From Marixanthomonas spongiae (lineage in GTDB: Bacteria > Bacteroidota > Bacteroidia > Flavobacteriales > Flavobacteriaceae): a stretch of DNA of 64,000 nt. Made by a program: the position numbers and the translations under genes. Shown here one piece after another: positions 35,286 through 45,700 of the stretch (positions are counted from its first letter, which is position 1; every line of letters starts with the position of its first letter). The notes under the pieces were generated by a model, which saw only the letters and a program-made list of their open reading frames with translations, was not told where the DNA came from and searched no databases. The stretch spans positions 1 through 64,000 of the forward strand of contig NZ_QEHR01000002.1 in assembly GCF_003095375.1 (NCBI RefSeq), written 5' to 3'.

Positions 35286-36212
35286 ATGAAAGTTACAGTA
35301 GTAGGAGCAGGTGCAGTGGGCGCAAGTTGTGCCGAATACATTGCCATTAAAAATTTTGCAAGCGAAGTAGTTCTTCTGGACATTAAAGAAGGCTACGCCG
35401 AAGGAAAAGCGATGGATTTAATGCAAACCGCTTCCTTAAACGCATTCGATACGCGCATTATTGGTACCACCGGCGATTACAGTAAAACGGCAGACAGCGA
35501 CATTTGCGTAATCACCAGCGGAATTCCACGAAAACCGGGAATGACCCGTGAAGAGTTGATCGGTATCAATGCCGGAATTGTTAAAGAAGTTTCTTCCAAT
35601 TTGGTAAAACATTCCCCGAATACCATTATCATCGTTGTAAGTAACCCAATGGATACCATGACCTATTTGGTGCACAAAACCACCGATCTTCCCAAGAACC
35701 GTATCATTGGTATGGGCGGAGCATTAGATAGTGCCCGTTTTAAATACCGCTTGGCCGAAGCCATGGGAGCTCCCATTAGTGATGTAGATGGTATGGTGAT
35801 TGGCGGCCACAGTGACAAAGGTATGGTACCATTAACCCGTTTGGCCACCAGAAACAGTGTGCCGGTAACCGAATTCATCTCAGAAGATAGATTGGACCAA
35901 GTGAGAGAAGATACTAAAGTGGGCGGTGCAACACTTACCAAACTATTGGGTACTTCGGCTTGGTACGCGCCAGGAGCGGCCGTAAGTGGATTGGTACAGG
36001 CCATTGCCTGCGACCAAAAGAAAATATTTCCTTGCTCCACCTTATTGGACGGTGAGTACGGTTTGAGCGATTTGTGTATCGGCGTGCCGGTAGTATTGGG
36101 CCGTGATGGTATCGAGAAAATCGTGGACATCCCATTGAACGATGCCGAAAAAGACCATTTAAAAGAAAGTGCCAAAGGCGTTAGTAAAACAAACGGCCTG
36201 TTAGAGCTGTAG
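35286..36212 (+). CDS. mdh: Malate dehydrogenase
   Basis: 308 residues. The dinucleotide fold starts VTVVGAGAVGASCAEYIA with Asp in LLDIKEG (NAD specificity); VSNPMDTMTYLVH and RIIGMGGALDSARFKYRLAEAMG are substrate-side motifs, and GGHSDKGMVPLTR holds the catalytic His. It is of the LDH-like (type 3) malate dehydrogenases. The enzyme interconverts malate and oxaloacetate in the TCA cycle. Terminator follows at 36235-36270. Confidence 0.95.
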   Translation: MKVTVVGAGAVGASCAEYIAIKNFASEVVLLDIKEGYAEGKAMDLMQTASLNAFDTRIIGTTGDYSKTADSDICVITSGIPRKPGMTREELIGINAGIVKEVSSNLVKHSPNTIIIVVSNPMDTMTYLVHKTTDLPKNRIIGMGGALDSARFKYRLAEAMGAPISDVDGMVIGGHSDKGMVPLTRLATRNSVPVTEFISEDRLDQVREDTKVGGATLTKLLGTSAWYAPGAAVSGLVQAIACDQKKIFPCSTLLDGEYGLSDLCIGVPVVLGRDGIEKIVDIPLNDAEKDHLKESAKGVSKTNGLLEL

Positions 36213-36234
36213 TTTGAAGAACACTTCAAAAAAT

Positions 36235-36270
36235 AAACCCCAAAGGTTTCTGAAACCTTTGGGGTTTTTT
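36235..36270. terminator. Bidirectional terminator between mdh and nrdJ
   Basis: AAACCCCAAAGGTTTC, TG loop, AAACCTTTGGGGTTTTTT: a long perfect stem with T-runs on both strands, serving the convergent mdh and ribonucleotide reductase genes. Confidence 0.9.
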
Positions 36271-36316
36271 AATAGCTGCATATCAATTCTTGAAACCCGT
36301 TGAAATTTTCAACTAA

Positions 36317-38872
36317 TTATCCACATTTCGAAGAGCCGCAATCTTTACATGTTAAACAGCCTTCTTGATAAATAAGCTGCGACGAGTTGCAGTTGTCGCA
36401 TTTTTGCTTGCGAGCCAAGGTCCCGTCGGCCACGTAGCGTTTTAGAGCCCGTGCCACGCCGTTTTTCCAAGTGTTTATCGATTCGCTGTCCAATTGCAGG
36501 CTGTTGATCAGCTCGACGGCTTTTTCAATGGGCATACCGTGGCGCAACGTGCTGGAAATCAGTTTTGCGTAGTTCCAATATTCTGGGTCAAATTTGTGCG
36601 ACAAGCCTTCAATGGTGGTCTTGTAGCCTCGTTTGTTCTGGTATTGGAAATCGTATCGGGAAACCCCATCTTCGTTTCGGTTTTTAATGATCAACCCTTT
36701 GGTGGCCCAACGGGGAATTAAAATACCGTCTTCATCATCGGCCAATCCAGTGAAAATTTCATACGGTTTGTCATCGATTAAGCCAATAAAGGCGATCCAT
36801 TTTTCCTTGTTGTTCTGAAAACGCACCACATCGGCTTCCAAGACCTCCGGACGTTTAGTTGGGAAGGAAATCAATGACTCGTTGCTTTCTTCCTTTTTCT
36901 CGTCATTGGAGATCAAGACACCAGAACGGGAACCATCCCTGTAAACGGTAACACCTTTACAGCCGGCTTGCCACGCTTCTAAATACAGCTTGCCTACAAG
37001 TTCTTCGTCCACATCGTTTGGCAGGTTGATGGTCACGCTAATGCTGTGGTCCACCCATTTTTGTACGGCACCTTGCATACGCACTTTGCTCAACCAGTCC
37101 ACGTCGTTGGAAGTGGCTTGGTGGTAAGGCGATTGGGCTACCAATTCGTTCAGTTCTTCTTGGCTGTAATTTTTATTGGTTTCGTGGCCATTAACTTCCA
37201 TCCATTCTTTAAAGCGGTGGTGGAATACCACATATTCTTCCCAAGAGTCGCCCACTTCGTCCACAAAATCCACACGGGCATCTTTATCGCCTGGGTTTAC
37301 CTTTCTTCTGCGTTTGTAAACCGGTAAAAATACAGGTTCTATGCCCGAGGTGGTCTGCGTCATCAAACTGGTGGTGCCGGTTGGGGCGATGGTCAACAGT
37401 GCAATGTTGCGACGGCCGTATTCCAGCATATCGTAATACAGTTTTTCATCGGCTTCTTTTAAGCGTAAAATAAACGGGTTGTCTTTTTCGCGTTCGGAAT
37501 CAAAAATCCCGAAAGCCCCACGTTCTTTCGCAGCGTAAACAGAAGCGCGATAGGCTTCTAGGGCGATGGTTTTATGGATTTTTACTGAAAAATCAACTCC
37601 TTTTTTGCTTCCATATTTAATGCCCAATGCGGCCAACATATCGCCTTCGGCAGTAATGCCAATCCCGGTACGGCGCCCTTCTTCGGCTTTCTTTTGAATG
37701 TTCAGCCACAAGTTGCGCTCTACGGCTTTTACTTCGTCGCCTTCTGGATCGGCATCGATTTTAGCTAAAATAGCATCCACCTTTTCCAGCTCCAGATCAA
37801 TGATATCGTCCATAATGCGCTGGGCAGCGGCAATGTGTTTCTTGAAAAGTTTAAAGTTGAATTTGGCCTTGTCGGTAAACGGCTTGTCTACATACGAAAA
37901 CAAGTTGATGGCCAACAAGCGACACGAATCGTAAGGGCATAACGGAATCTCGCCACACGGGTTGGTCGATACGGTTTGGTAGCCCAAATCGGCATAACAG
38001 TCGGGTACCGATTCGTTGATAATGGTATCCCAGAATAAAATACCCGGTTCGGCAGACTTCCATGCGTTGTGCACAATTTTTTTCCAAAGTTTATTGGCTT
38101 CAATGGTTTTTGAATACTTCGGGTTCTCGCTGAAAATAGGATACTTTTGGGTGTAGTTGCTTCCTTCTTTCACAGCTTTCATGAACGAATCGTCAATGCG
38201 TACCGAAACATTGGCGCCCGTGACTTTTCCTTGTTCCATTTTGGCATCGATGAAATTTTCAGAATCGGGATGATTGATGGAAACCGATAGCATCAAGGCA
38301 CCGCGGCGACCGTCCTGTGCCACTTCTCTAGTAGAATTAGAGTAACGCTCCATAAACGGTACAATTCCAGTTGAGGTCAAAGCCGAGTTTTTTACCGGCG
38401 ACCCTTTGGGGCGGATGTGCGAAAGATCGTGTCCCACACCACCACGACGTTTCATGAGCTGTACCTGCTCTTGGTCTATTTTCATAATGCCTCCATACGA
38501 ATCGGAATTACCGGGATTGCCGATTACAAAACAGTTGGAAAGGGAGCCTACTTGATATTTGTTGCCAATTCCGGCCATGGGGCTCCCTTGTGGCACAATG
38601 TATTTAAAATCTTTAATAAGGTCGAACACCTCGTCCTCGTTCATAGGGTTTGGATAGCGTTTTTCTATTCGCGCGATTTCCTTGGCGATGCGGCGGTGCA
38701 TGTCGTTGGGCGTTTTTTCATAAATGTTGCCATCGGAATCTTTCAAGGCATATTTATTAACCCAAACGCGGGCTGCGAGATCGTCTCCTTTAAAATACTC
38801 CAAAGAAGCGTTGAAAGCTTCATCTTGTGTGTAGGTTTTGGGGGGCGTGGTGGAGGGAGCTTTTACGTGCAT
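36317..38872 (-). CDS. nrdJ: Adenosylcobalamin-dependent ribonucleoside-diphosphate reductase
   Basis: 851 residues. The catalytic barrel has NCFVIGNPGNSDSYGGIMK, GGVGHDLSHIRPKGSPVKNS, CGEIPLCPYDSCRLLAINLFSYV, and the late TIAPTGTTSLMTQTTSGIEPVF, characteristic of class II reductases. The C-terminus is a zinc-ribbon-like Cys cluster (CDNCNSSQLIYQEGCLTCKDCGSSKCG) supplying the redox thiols. It makes deoxyribonucleotides using cobalamin, so the cell must obtain B12. No cobalamin riboswitch was seen upstream. Confidence 0.92.
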   Translation of the reverse strand: MHVKAPSTTPPKTYTQDEAFNASLEYFKGDDLAARVWVNKYALKDSDGNIYEKTPNDMHRRIAKEIARIEKRYPNPMNEDEVFDLIKDFKYIVPQGSPMAGIGNKYQVGSLSNCFVIGNPGNSDSYGGIMKIDQEQVQLMKRRGGVGHDLSHIRPKGSPVKNSALTSTGIVPFMERYSNSTREVAQDGRRGALMLSVSINHPDSENFIDAKMEQGKVTGANVSVRIDDSFMKAVKEGSNYTQKYPIFSENPKYSKTIEANKLWKKIVHNAWKSAEPGILFWDTIINESVPDCYADLGYQTVSTNPCGEIPLCPYDSCRLLAINLFSYVDKPFTDKAKFNFKLFKKHIAAAQRIMDDIIDLELEKVDAILAKIDADPEGDEVKAVERNLWLNIQKKAEEGRRTGIGITAEGDMLAALGIKYGSKKGVDFSVKIHKTIALEAYRASVYAAKERGAFGIFDSEREKDNPFILRLKEADEKLYYDMLEYGRRNIALLTIAPTGTTSLMTQTTSGIEPVFLPVYKRRRKVNPGDKDARVDFVDEVGDSWEEYVVFHHRFKEWMEVNGHETNKNYSQEELNELVAQSPYHQATSNDVDWLSKVRMQGAVQKWVDHSISVTINLPNDVDEELVGKLYLEAWQAGCKGVTVYRDGSRSGVLISNDEKKEESNESLISFPTKRPEVLEADVVRFQNNKEKWIAFIGLIDDKPYEIFTGLADDEDGILIPRWATKGLIIKNRNEDGVSRYDFQYQNKRGYKTTIEGLSHKFDPEYWNYAKLISSTLRHGMPIEKAVELINSLQLDSESINTWKNGVARALKRYVADGTLARKQKCDNCNSSQLIYQEGCLTCKDCGSSKCG

Positions 38873-38918
38873 AGATTAAGTGGTTTTTTAGTTGTTTGTA
38901 CTTTCGATTTTGAATTTG

Positions 38919-38926
38919 TAAATATA
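38919..38926 (-). promoter_or_regulatory. -7 element of the nrdJ promoter
   Basis: TATATTTA on the minus strand, with TTG about 14-16 nt upstream, some 47 bases before the nrdJ ATG; a slightly off-consensus match. Confidence 0.4.
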
Positions 38927-38949
38927 GAAAAATAACAATCACTTCTCCG

Positions 38950-39171
38950 AAAATGAAATTAAAAAGTTGTCAAGAACAAATTGTTAATAAGCTGAAAAAC
39001 AGTGTAATAAATATTTGTCAACAATAGAAAGTTAACAAATATTTATTTTTTATTACGTAGCCCGTCAAACGAATGGCTGTGGCTGGGATTGCATGAAAAG
39101 CAATGGTTTTCAAGAGTCTTCAACAACCAAAACGTAGAGATATTTTTTTTAAATTACTGACCGAAATCATA
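38950..39171. other. Spacer between divergent nrdJ and the copper operon
   Basis: AT-rich in the nrdJ-side half. GATTGCATGAAAAGCAATGG (about 39089-39108) forms a small hairpin (ATTGC/GCAAT). No gene. Confidence 0.35.
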
Positions 39172-39200
39172 TTTGAAACTTTTTGTTCTGGCTATCTTTG
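39172..39200 (+). promoter_or_regulatory. Promoter of the Met-rich TonB operon
   Basis: TTTG (39172-39175), 17 nt, TATCTTTG (39193-39200). The ATG at 39206 is only 5 nt beyond the -7 box, so the transcript is probably leaderless. Confidence 0.6.
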
Positions 39201-39205
39201 TTCCT

Positions 39206-39577
39206 ATGAAAGCAGCCTTGTTTTTTACCGTAATATTTATGATGCTAAAGCCTCTTTGGCCCATCGTGGATTATGCGCTAAATTACGATTACATAGTGGC
39301 TTTTGTATGTGAAAACCGTGACAAACCCGAACTGGAATGTAACGGTACCTGTTACCTTACAAAAGAATTGGCAAAAGAAGCCAAAGACGATGCAAACCCC
39401 TTGGGCAACTCGCAAACCAAATATGAATGGTCTCAAGTTGTCTATGTCGAGCCTGTTTCGACTTACACATTAAACGCCCCTAATGCTTTTGAAGTCTGTG
39501 CAATTCCGGTAGGAGCTGATCAACGTGCGGACTCCCAGCTTTACGCATATAACATTCCAAAACCACCTCAGGCATAA
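39206..39577 (+). CDS. Small membrane-anchored protein with a CxxxC motif, first gene of a copper-type operon
   Basis: 123 residues from ATG 39206 (the frame begins further up at a TTG inside the promoter). An N-terminal hydrophobic helix (AALFFTVIFMMLKPLWPI) and FVCENRDKPELECNGTCYLTKELAKEAKD, with a CNGTC pair that could bind a thiophilic metal, followed by a Tyr/Pro-rich tail. I do not know a named family, but similar small proteins precede TonB receptors in flavobacteria. Gene order (this, TonB receptor, Met-rich lipoprotein) suggests copper uptake or sensing. Confidence 0.65.
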   Translation: MKAALFFTVIFMMLKPLWPIVDYALNYDYIVAFVCENRDKPELECNGTCYLTKELAKEAKDDANPLGNSQTKYEWSQVVYVEPVSTYTLNAPNAFEVCAIPVGADQRADSQLYAYNIPKPPQA

Positions 39578-39646
39578 CTGTTCTACAATAATGGGCTTTT
39601 AAACAGGCTCTTGCTTTTCTTTTTTAACATTTCAAATTATAGAATT

Positions 39647-41692
39647 ATGAAAACCTATAACAATGGGCTTGGCTTGCCTGTGGCATGCCGTAGCTTGATG
39701 CTGTTGTTGTGCGTGGTGGTCGCAGTGCCCGTTTTGCAGGCGCAAGAACAACAACTGGACAGCTTGCCGGCATTTCCTGTGCATTTAGATGAAGTAGTAC
39801 TGATAGGCAATGCCAAAAAACTGAAACACCAAACAGGTCAGAAACCCCTTGCGACGCTTGATGAATACCTGGAAGGTGCGCAGAAAGTGACTATGATAAA
39901 ACGCGGGGCCTACGCCTGGGAACCTGCATTGAACAATATGACTTCCGAACGATTGGTCGTGACCATAGACGGCATGCAGATATTTGGCGCGTGCACCGAT
40001 AAAATGGATCCCGTTACCTCTTATGTGGACGTTTCAAATTTAGCGGAAGCCCAGATACAATCGTCCCAACAAGGGGCACAGTTTGGAAATACCATTGGAG
40101 GTGGCATCAACCTTAGTTTGCAAAAGAATACCTTTGAGAACAAGGGGTTGTCCGCTACAATAGAAAATGCGTTCGAAACCAACAACAACCTCCGTGTAGT
40201 TGGCGCAGATGTCGGTTTTGAAAGTAAACGTTTTTATGCCAATGGCGACATCCTTTACCGTAAAGCCGATAATTACTATGCCGGTGGCGGCGAAGAGGTT
40301 GAGTTTTCGCAATATGAAAAGTACAATGCTTCGTTGCAAACGGGGTACAAGTTGGCCGAAGGTAAAAAACTGTTGGCGTCCCTAATTTACGACGAGGCGA
40401 AAGATGTTGGGTATCCGGCACTGCCCATGGATGTCTCCTTGGCGCGGGCTGTAATCGCATCGGTAAGCTTGGAGCAGGATTCGCTATTGTCGATGTTTGG
40501 CGATTGGGAAACCAAACTGTATTACAATACCATTAAACATGTCATGGACGATACGCAGCGCCCTAACGTGCCCATCCACATGGATATGCCTGGGTGGAGC
40601 GAAACGGCGGGGATGTACTCACAGGCAAAATATGCAGCGTCCAAGCATGTGTTTACGCTAAAAGTTGATGGATATTACAACCGGTCGTATGCCGAAATGA
40701 CCATGTATCCCAATAACCCCAATGAGCCAAACATGTTTATGCTCACTTGGCCAGACGTGCGTACATGGAACACAGGTCTGTACTTGGAAGACGTTGTTTC
40801 GTTTAAAAACGATCAATCTTTGTTGTTCTCCACCCGTTTGGGCGTGCATCGCAACCATATAGCGGACGATTTTGGGTTCAACAGCTTGACCATTTTTTAT
40901 CCTGAACTGGAGCGTTCTCAAACCCGGTTGCTGAAAAGCATTTCGGGAGAGTACAAAAAGAGCTTTAATGTCTTTGAAGTTGCTTTTGGGGCTGCTTATG
41001 GCGAACGCGCCCCGTCGGTTTCGGAAGGGTATGGGTTTTATTTGTTCAACAGTTACGATGGTTTTGATTACCTGGGCGATCCCAATTTGAGTACCGAAGC
41101 GTCCATGGAAACCCATGCGGCAATTTCCTATAAAGAGAAGCAAGTAGAATTGAAATTGGAGGCCAATTATTTTCACCTGCCCAATTATATAATAGGCAAG
41201 GTAGTCCCCGAGTTTGCTCCCATGACCATTGGCGCCAATGGCGTTAAGGTCTATACCAATCTCGACTATGCGCAAATTTTCAATACCTCGTTGCAGGCCC
41301 AGTGGCGACCGTTTAACCGGTTGGTTTTAAAGGCACGTGTTTCGTGGCACCGAGGTACCGATAATAAAGGTGAAAACCTGCCGTTGATAAGCCCATTGGC
41401 TTACAAAACCAGTGTGGCGTATTCACGAAACGGGTATTCGGGAACGGTTTCGGTAAATGGAAATGCCACCCAAGAACATTTTAATCCTGCCTATGGCGAA
41501 AAACAGACCGATGCGTATAATGTGGTCTCCGCTACTTTTGGTAAACGGTTTTTTGTGGCTGGGAACAGTTTGTACGCCAAAGCCGGGATAGAGAACATCT
41601 TCGATACCAACTACACCACTTTTAACGATTGGAACAACATCCCGCAAATGGGACGAAATATGTTCGTTACCCTATCGTATTCCATAAATTAA
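39647..41692 (+). CDS. TonB-dependent receptor, Met-rich (putative copper receptor)
   Basis: 681 residues from ATG 39647. Signal peptide ending LQAQ, a plug domain (about 35-160: LDEVVLIGNAKKLK, MIKRGAYAWEPALNNMTSERLVVTIDGMQIFGACTDKMDPVTSYVDVSNLAEAQI) and an outer-membrane beta-barrel ending in FVTLSYSIN. GACTDKMDPVTSYV in the plug and PIHMDMPGWSETAGMYSQ in a loop are Met/Cys-rich, as in copper receptors of the OprC/NosA type. Active uptake powered by TonB-ExbBD. Second gene of the operon. Confidence 0.85.
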   Translation: MKTYNNGLGLPVACRSLMLLLCVVVAVPVLQAQEQQLDSLPAFPVHLDEVVLIGNAKKLKHQTGQKPLATLDEYLEGAQKVTMIKRGAYAWEPALNNMTSERLVVTIDGMQIFGACTDKMDPVTSYVDVSNLAEAQIQSSQQGAQFGNTIGGGINLSLQKNTFENKGLSATIENAFETNNNLRVVGADVGFESKRFYANGDILYRKADNYYAGGGEEVEFSQYEKYNASLQTGYKLAEGKKLLASLIYDEAKDVGYPALPMDVSLARAVIASVSLEQDSLLSMFGDWETKLYYNTIKHVMDDTQRPNVPIHMDMPGWSETAGMYSQAKYAASKHVFTLKVDGYYNRSYAEMTMYPNNPNEPNMFMLTWPDVRTWNTGLYLEDVVSFKNDQSLLFSTRLGVHRNHIADDFGFNSLTIFYPELERSQTRLLKSISGEYKKSFNVFEVAFGAAYGERAPSVSEGYGFYLFNSYDGFDYLGDPNLSTEASMETHAAISYKEKQVELKLEANYFHLPNYIIGKVVPEFAPMTIGANGVKVYTNLDYAQIFNTSLQAQWRPFNRLVLKARVSWHRGTDNKGENLPLISPLAYKTSVAYSRNGYSGTVSVNGNATQEHFNPAYGEKQTDAYNVVSATFGKRFFVAGNSLYAKAGIENIFDTNYTTFNDWNNIPQMGRNMFVTLSYSIN

Positions 41693-41712
41693 CAACAATA
41701 AAATATCAAATA

Positions 41713-42576
41713 ATGAAAAATTTAAAATATATAGCAATCGCTCTTATCACAATAATGACATGTATCTCCTGTTCAAAGGACGATGCCGATGATAATACTG
41801 AAGTTGAAGAAAACCCAATGGAAGATTTTTCTCTTCTGAAGGAATTTGACTATGATGAGCACACTTTGGAAGTGTATTCAGAAAACAATACGCAATTTGA
41901 AATAGGGTATACACCTTTATATATGCGTATAAAAGATAAGGTTTCCGAAAAATATGTAGAAAACGCCGACTTGTCTTTAAAACCCATGATGCACATGGAA
42001 AATATGATGCATTCGTCACCTGTTTCACCGGTTGTGGCTACTGATAACCCAACGGTTTATACCGGGTACGTGGTATTTCAAATGCCTGGAAATGCCACCG
42101 AATATTGGGATATTACTTTTAATTATTCCTTAAACGGAACGGAGTTTTCAAAAACAGAACGTATAGATGTAGTTGCCCCGGCCGATGGCTTAAAGCGCGT
42201 AAACACCTTTATGGGCACCGACGAAACCCGTTATGTGCTCGCATACGTGGGGCCTGTAGCTCCTCAAGTTGCCCTAAATGATATGACCGCTGTACTGCAC
42301 AAGATGGAAACCATGATGGAGTTTCCCGTGGTAGAAGGCTATACCGTTGAGATAGATCCAAGGATGCCGGGGATGGGGAATCATTCCTCGCCAAACAACG
42401 TCGATTTAAGCTATAACGGGCAAACCCAAATGTACGCGGGAAAACTGTCTCTATCCATGACGGGATACTGGAAAATAAACATGAAATTGGTAGATGATGA
42501 GGGTGCGGTTTTAAAAGGCGAAGACGTTACCGACGAAAACCCTGAAAGCAGCCTGTATTTTGAAATTGAGTTTTAA
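41713..42576 (+). CDS. Met-rich lipoprotein (putative copper-binding)
   Basis: 287 residues from ATG 41713 (an in-frame extension upstream overlaps the receptor gene and is not used). Lipobox LITIMTCISC; the mature part has PMMHMENMMHSS, MTAVLHKMETMME and PRMPGMGNHSS clusters of Met and His likely to bind Cu(I). The fold appears to be two repeats of a beta domain of about 110 residues (YTPLYMRIKD..., and a second copy beginning DETRYVLAYV). It starts 20 bases after the receptor gene and would sit at the outer membrane with it. Confidence 0.75.
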   Translation: MKNLKYIAIALITIMTCISCSKDDADDNTEVEENPMEDFSLLKEFDYDEHTLEVYSENNTQFEIGYTPLYMRIKDKVSEKYVENADLSLKPMMHMENMMHSSPVSPVVATDNPTVYTGYVVFQMPGNATEYWDITFNYSLNGTEFSKTERIDVVAPADGLKRVNTFMGTDETRYVLAYVGPVAPQVALNDMTAVLHKMETMMEFPVVEGYTVEIDPRMPGMGNHSSPNNVDLSYNGQTQMYAGKLSLSMTGYWKINMKLVDDEGAVLKGEDVTDENPESSLYFEIEF

Positions 42577-42601
42577 GTTTAAAACGGAACAGACAATAAC
42601 G

Positions 42602-42628
42602 ATAAGCCGGTTTATGCCGGCTTATTGC
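42602..42628 (+). terminator. Hairpin after the copper operon
   Basis: ATAAGCCGG, TTTAT loop, GCCGGCTTAT; a strong stem but with only a short T-run, so a weak or factor-dependent terminator. Confidence 0.5.
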
Positions 42629-42690
42629 ATGTAAATAATTATGTTAAAGTTTTTACAAAGAAAATAATTGGCATTTCTTAATTGAAAACC

Positions 42691-42698
42691 TATATTTG
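42691..42698 (+). promoter_or_regulatory. -7 element of the secDF promoter
   Basis: TATATTTG followed by CACG, with TTG (42668-42670) 20 nt upstream. Confidence 0.6.
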
Positions 42699-42731
42699 CA
42701 CGTTTTAAAATTTATATAAACACGTACAAGA

Positions 42732-45700
42732 ATGCAAAATAAAGGACTCATTACAGTATTTGCAATACTCTTTGGCTTGGTAAGTTTGTACCAACTGTCA
42801 TTTACGTTTGTTGCAAACAAAGTTGAAGGCGATGCAGAGGCTTTTGCACAAAGCCAATACCCACAGGAAAACCAGCATGACGAGCGGGAAATGGCAGAAT
42901 CGAGCTACTTGGATTCCATTGGTTCAGAGCCGGTGATACTCGGTATTGATTACAATACGGCAAAAGACAAGGAGCTCAACAAAGGGCTCGACCTAAAAGG
43001 AGGGATCAATGTAATTCTTCAGGTTTCGGTTCAGGATATCCTTCGAGGACTGGCAAACAACTCTAAAGATCCTGCCTTTAATCAAGCGTTGGCCAATGCC
43101 AACGAACTTCAGAAAGATAGTCAAGACACGTATTTGGAGTCTTTTTATAAAGCTTTTGAGGCTTTGCCCGGCGATAACTCGTTGGCTTCGCCCAGTATTT
43201 TCTTTAATAAAACCTTAGAAGATGATATCAACGCTTCTATGACCAACCAAGAGGTGAAATCGGTTCTGGAGCGTAAAATCGATGAGTCCATCCTTTCAGC
43301 ATTCGAGGTTATACGCAAGCGTATCGATAAGTTTGGGGTTACCCAGCCTAACATCCAACGTTTAGGGAATTCTGGTCGTATCTTGGTAGAGCTACCAGGG
43401 GCAAAAGATGTAGAGCGTATTAAAAAACTGTTGCAGAGTACTGCCCAATTGGAATTCTGGCACGTTTATAAATTTGACGAAATGGCCGGCTTTTTAGCCC
43501 AAGCCAACCAAAAGGTAAAAGAATTAAAAGGGGATGATGTTTCAGAAAAAGAAGAAACTGCAGAAGCTGCAGATTCGTTGAACGTTTCCGAACAAGCAGA
43601 AGCAGCTACTGAAACCGATTCCACAGAAATCGCACAAGATACTACAGCTACCGATGAAGATGATATTAGTAAATTATTAGGTGGTGAAGATGTAGAGGAA
43701 GCAGCCGAAGAAAACCCAATTTTGGACAAAATGGTTTCCCCAGGTTTCCAAGGAAGCCCTGTGTTGGCCACTTTTGAAGTCCAGGATACCGCAGCAATCA
43801 ATAGCTATTTGCGTATGCCGCAAGTAAAATCGTTGTTGCCAAATGAATACCGTTACGTTGAATTTGCTTGGGGATTGCCCACCGAAAGCCAAGTGGAAGG
43901 GGTTGGCGAAGTAACCTCTTTATACGCCGTTAAAGGAAACCGAAACAACGAACCACCGTTGTCTGGTGGCGTAGTAACCGATGCAACTCAAACCTACGAC
44001 CAAAGAGGGCAAGTGGCCGTTTCCATGCAAATGAATGGAAAAGGAGCCCGTATCTGGGAAGAAATGACCGGTGAAGCCTACAAGAACCAGAGCCAGATAG
44101 CCATCGTGCTCGATAATATTGTGTATTCTGCACCAGGGGTAACCACAGGGCCCATTGCAGGAGGAAGTAGCCAGATTACCGGTGACTTTACCATTAAAGA
44201 GGGGCAAGATTTGGCAAACGTATTGCGCGCAGGTAAACTGCCTGCCTCTGCCGATATCATCCAAGCAGAAGTAGTGGGGCCAACGTTAGGTCACGAAGCC
44301 ATTAACAGTGGGATTATATCGTTTGTTCTTGCCTTGGCCTTTGTATTGGTCTGGATGGTGTTTTACTACGGAAAAGCTGGTGCGTTTGCCGATGTCGCCT
44401 TGGTGGTAAACATTTTGTTCATCTTCGGGATATTAGCAGGGCTTGGCGCTGTATTGACGTTGCCCGGTATTGCTGGTATAGTATTGACCATTGGTATTTC
44501 GGTAGATGCGAACGTACTTATTTTTGAACGCATACGCGAAGAGCTTGCCAAAGGGAAGGCGCAGCGCGATGCCATTAAAGATGGTTTCAACAATGCGTTG
44601 TCTTCCATTCTCGATGCCAATATTACAACAGGGCTTACAGGTTTGATTTTATTGGTGTTCGGTACAGGGCCTATTCAAGGGTTCGCAACTACCTTGTTAA
44701 TAGGTATTCTTACATCCTTGTTTACGGCAATCTTTATTACGCGACTGTTTATCGATATGTATGCCAAAAACGGAAAGCCGCTGACCTGTTCTACCGGTGC
44801 CACCAAGAACCTGTTTAAGAACGTAAATATTAACTTCCTTGGGAAACGTAAAGTAGCCTATATTATTTCAGCTATTTTAATCTTAATAAGTTTAGGATCG
44901 TTGTTTACCAATGGGCTTAACCAAGGGGTTGACTTTGTGGGTGGCCGTACCTATACCGTTCGTTTTGATAAAACCGTAGATGCTAAAAACATTGAAAAGG
45001 ATTTAGTAGCTACTTTTGGAAGTGCGGAAGCAAAAACTTATGGAAGCGATAACCAACTTAAAATCACTACCAAATATAAGGTAGATGAAGCCAGTGAGGG
45101 TGTGGACCAAGAGATTGAACAAATGCTTTTTGAAACCTTGAAGCCTAATTTTCCATCAGACATGACGTATGACGATTTTAAATCGGATGACGACAACAAG
45201 CAGGTAGGTAGAATGGAGTACTATAAAGTAAGCCCTACCATTGCCGATGATATTAAAAAGGACTCCTTCTGGGCCGTATTGGGCTCGTTGATCGTGGTGT
45301 TCTTGTATATTTTACTGCGCTTTAGAAAATGGCAGTTCAGTTTGGGTGCCGTAGCGGCCGTATTCCACGATGTATTGATCGTGTTGGGTATCTTCTCGCT
45401 TACCTATAAGTTTATGCCGTTTAATATGGAGATTGACCAATCGTTCATTGCGGCGATCTTAACGGTAATTGGGTACTCGCTAAACGATACCGTGGTGGTG
45501 TTTGACCGTATTCGCGAATACTTCAACGAACACAGCACTTGGAAAATAAACCGTGTTATCAACTTGGCGTTGAACAGTACGTTGAGCCGTACGTTAAACA
45601 CCTCGGTTACTACCTTGATCGTGTTGTTGTCGATATTCTTGATTGGTGCAGAATCCATCCGCGGATTGATCTTCGCCTTGATGGTCGGGGTTGTGGTAGG

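Noticed and set aside
38873-39171. Cobalamin riboswitch upstream of the B12-dependent reductase
   Set aside because: No B12-box-like sequence or suitable structure was seen; the leader is only about 40 nt.
41629-41712. Longer start for the Met-rich lipoprotein
   Set aside because: The extension overlaps the receptor gene and would bury the lipoprotein signal; ATG 41713 starts directly with the signal sequence.
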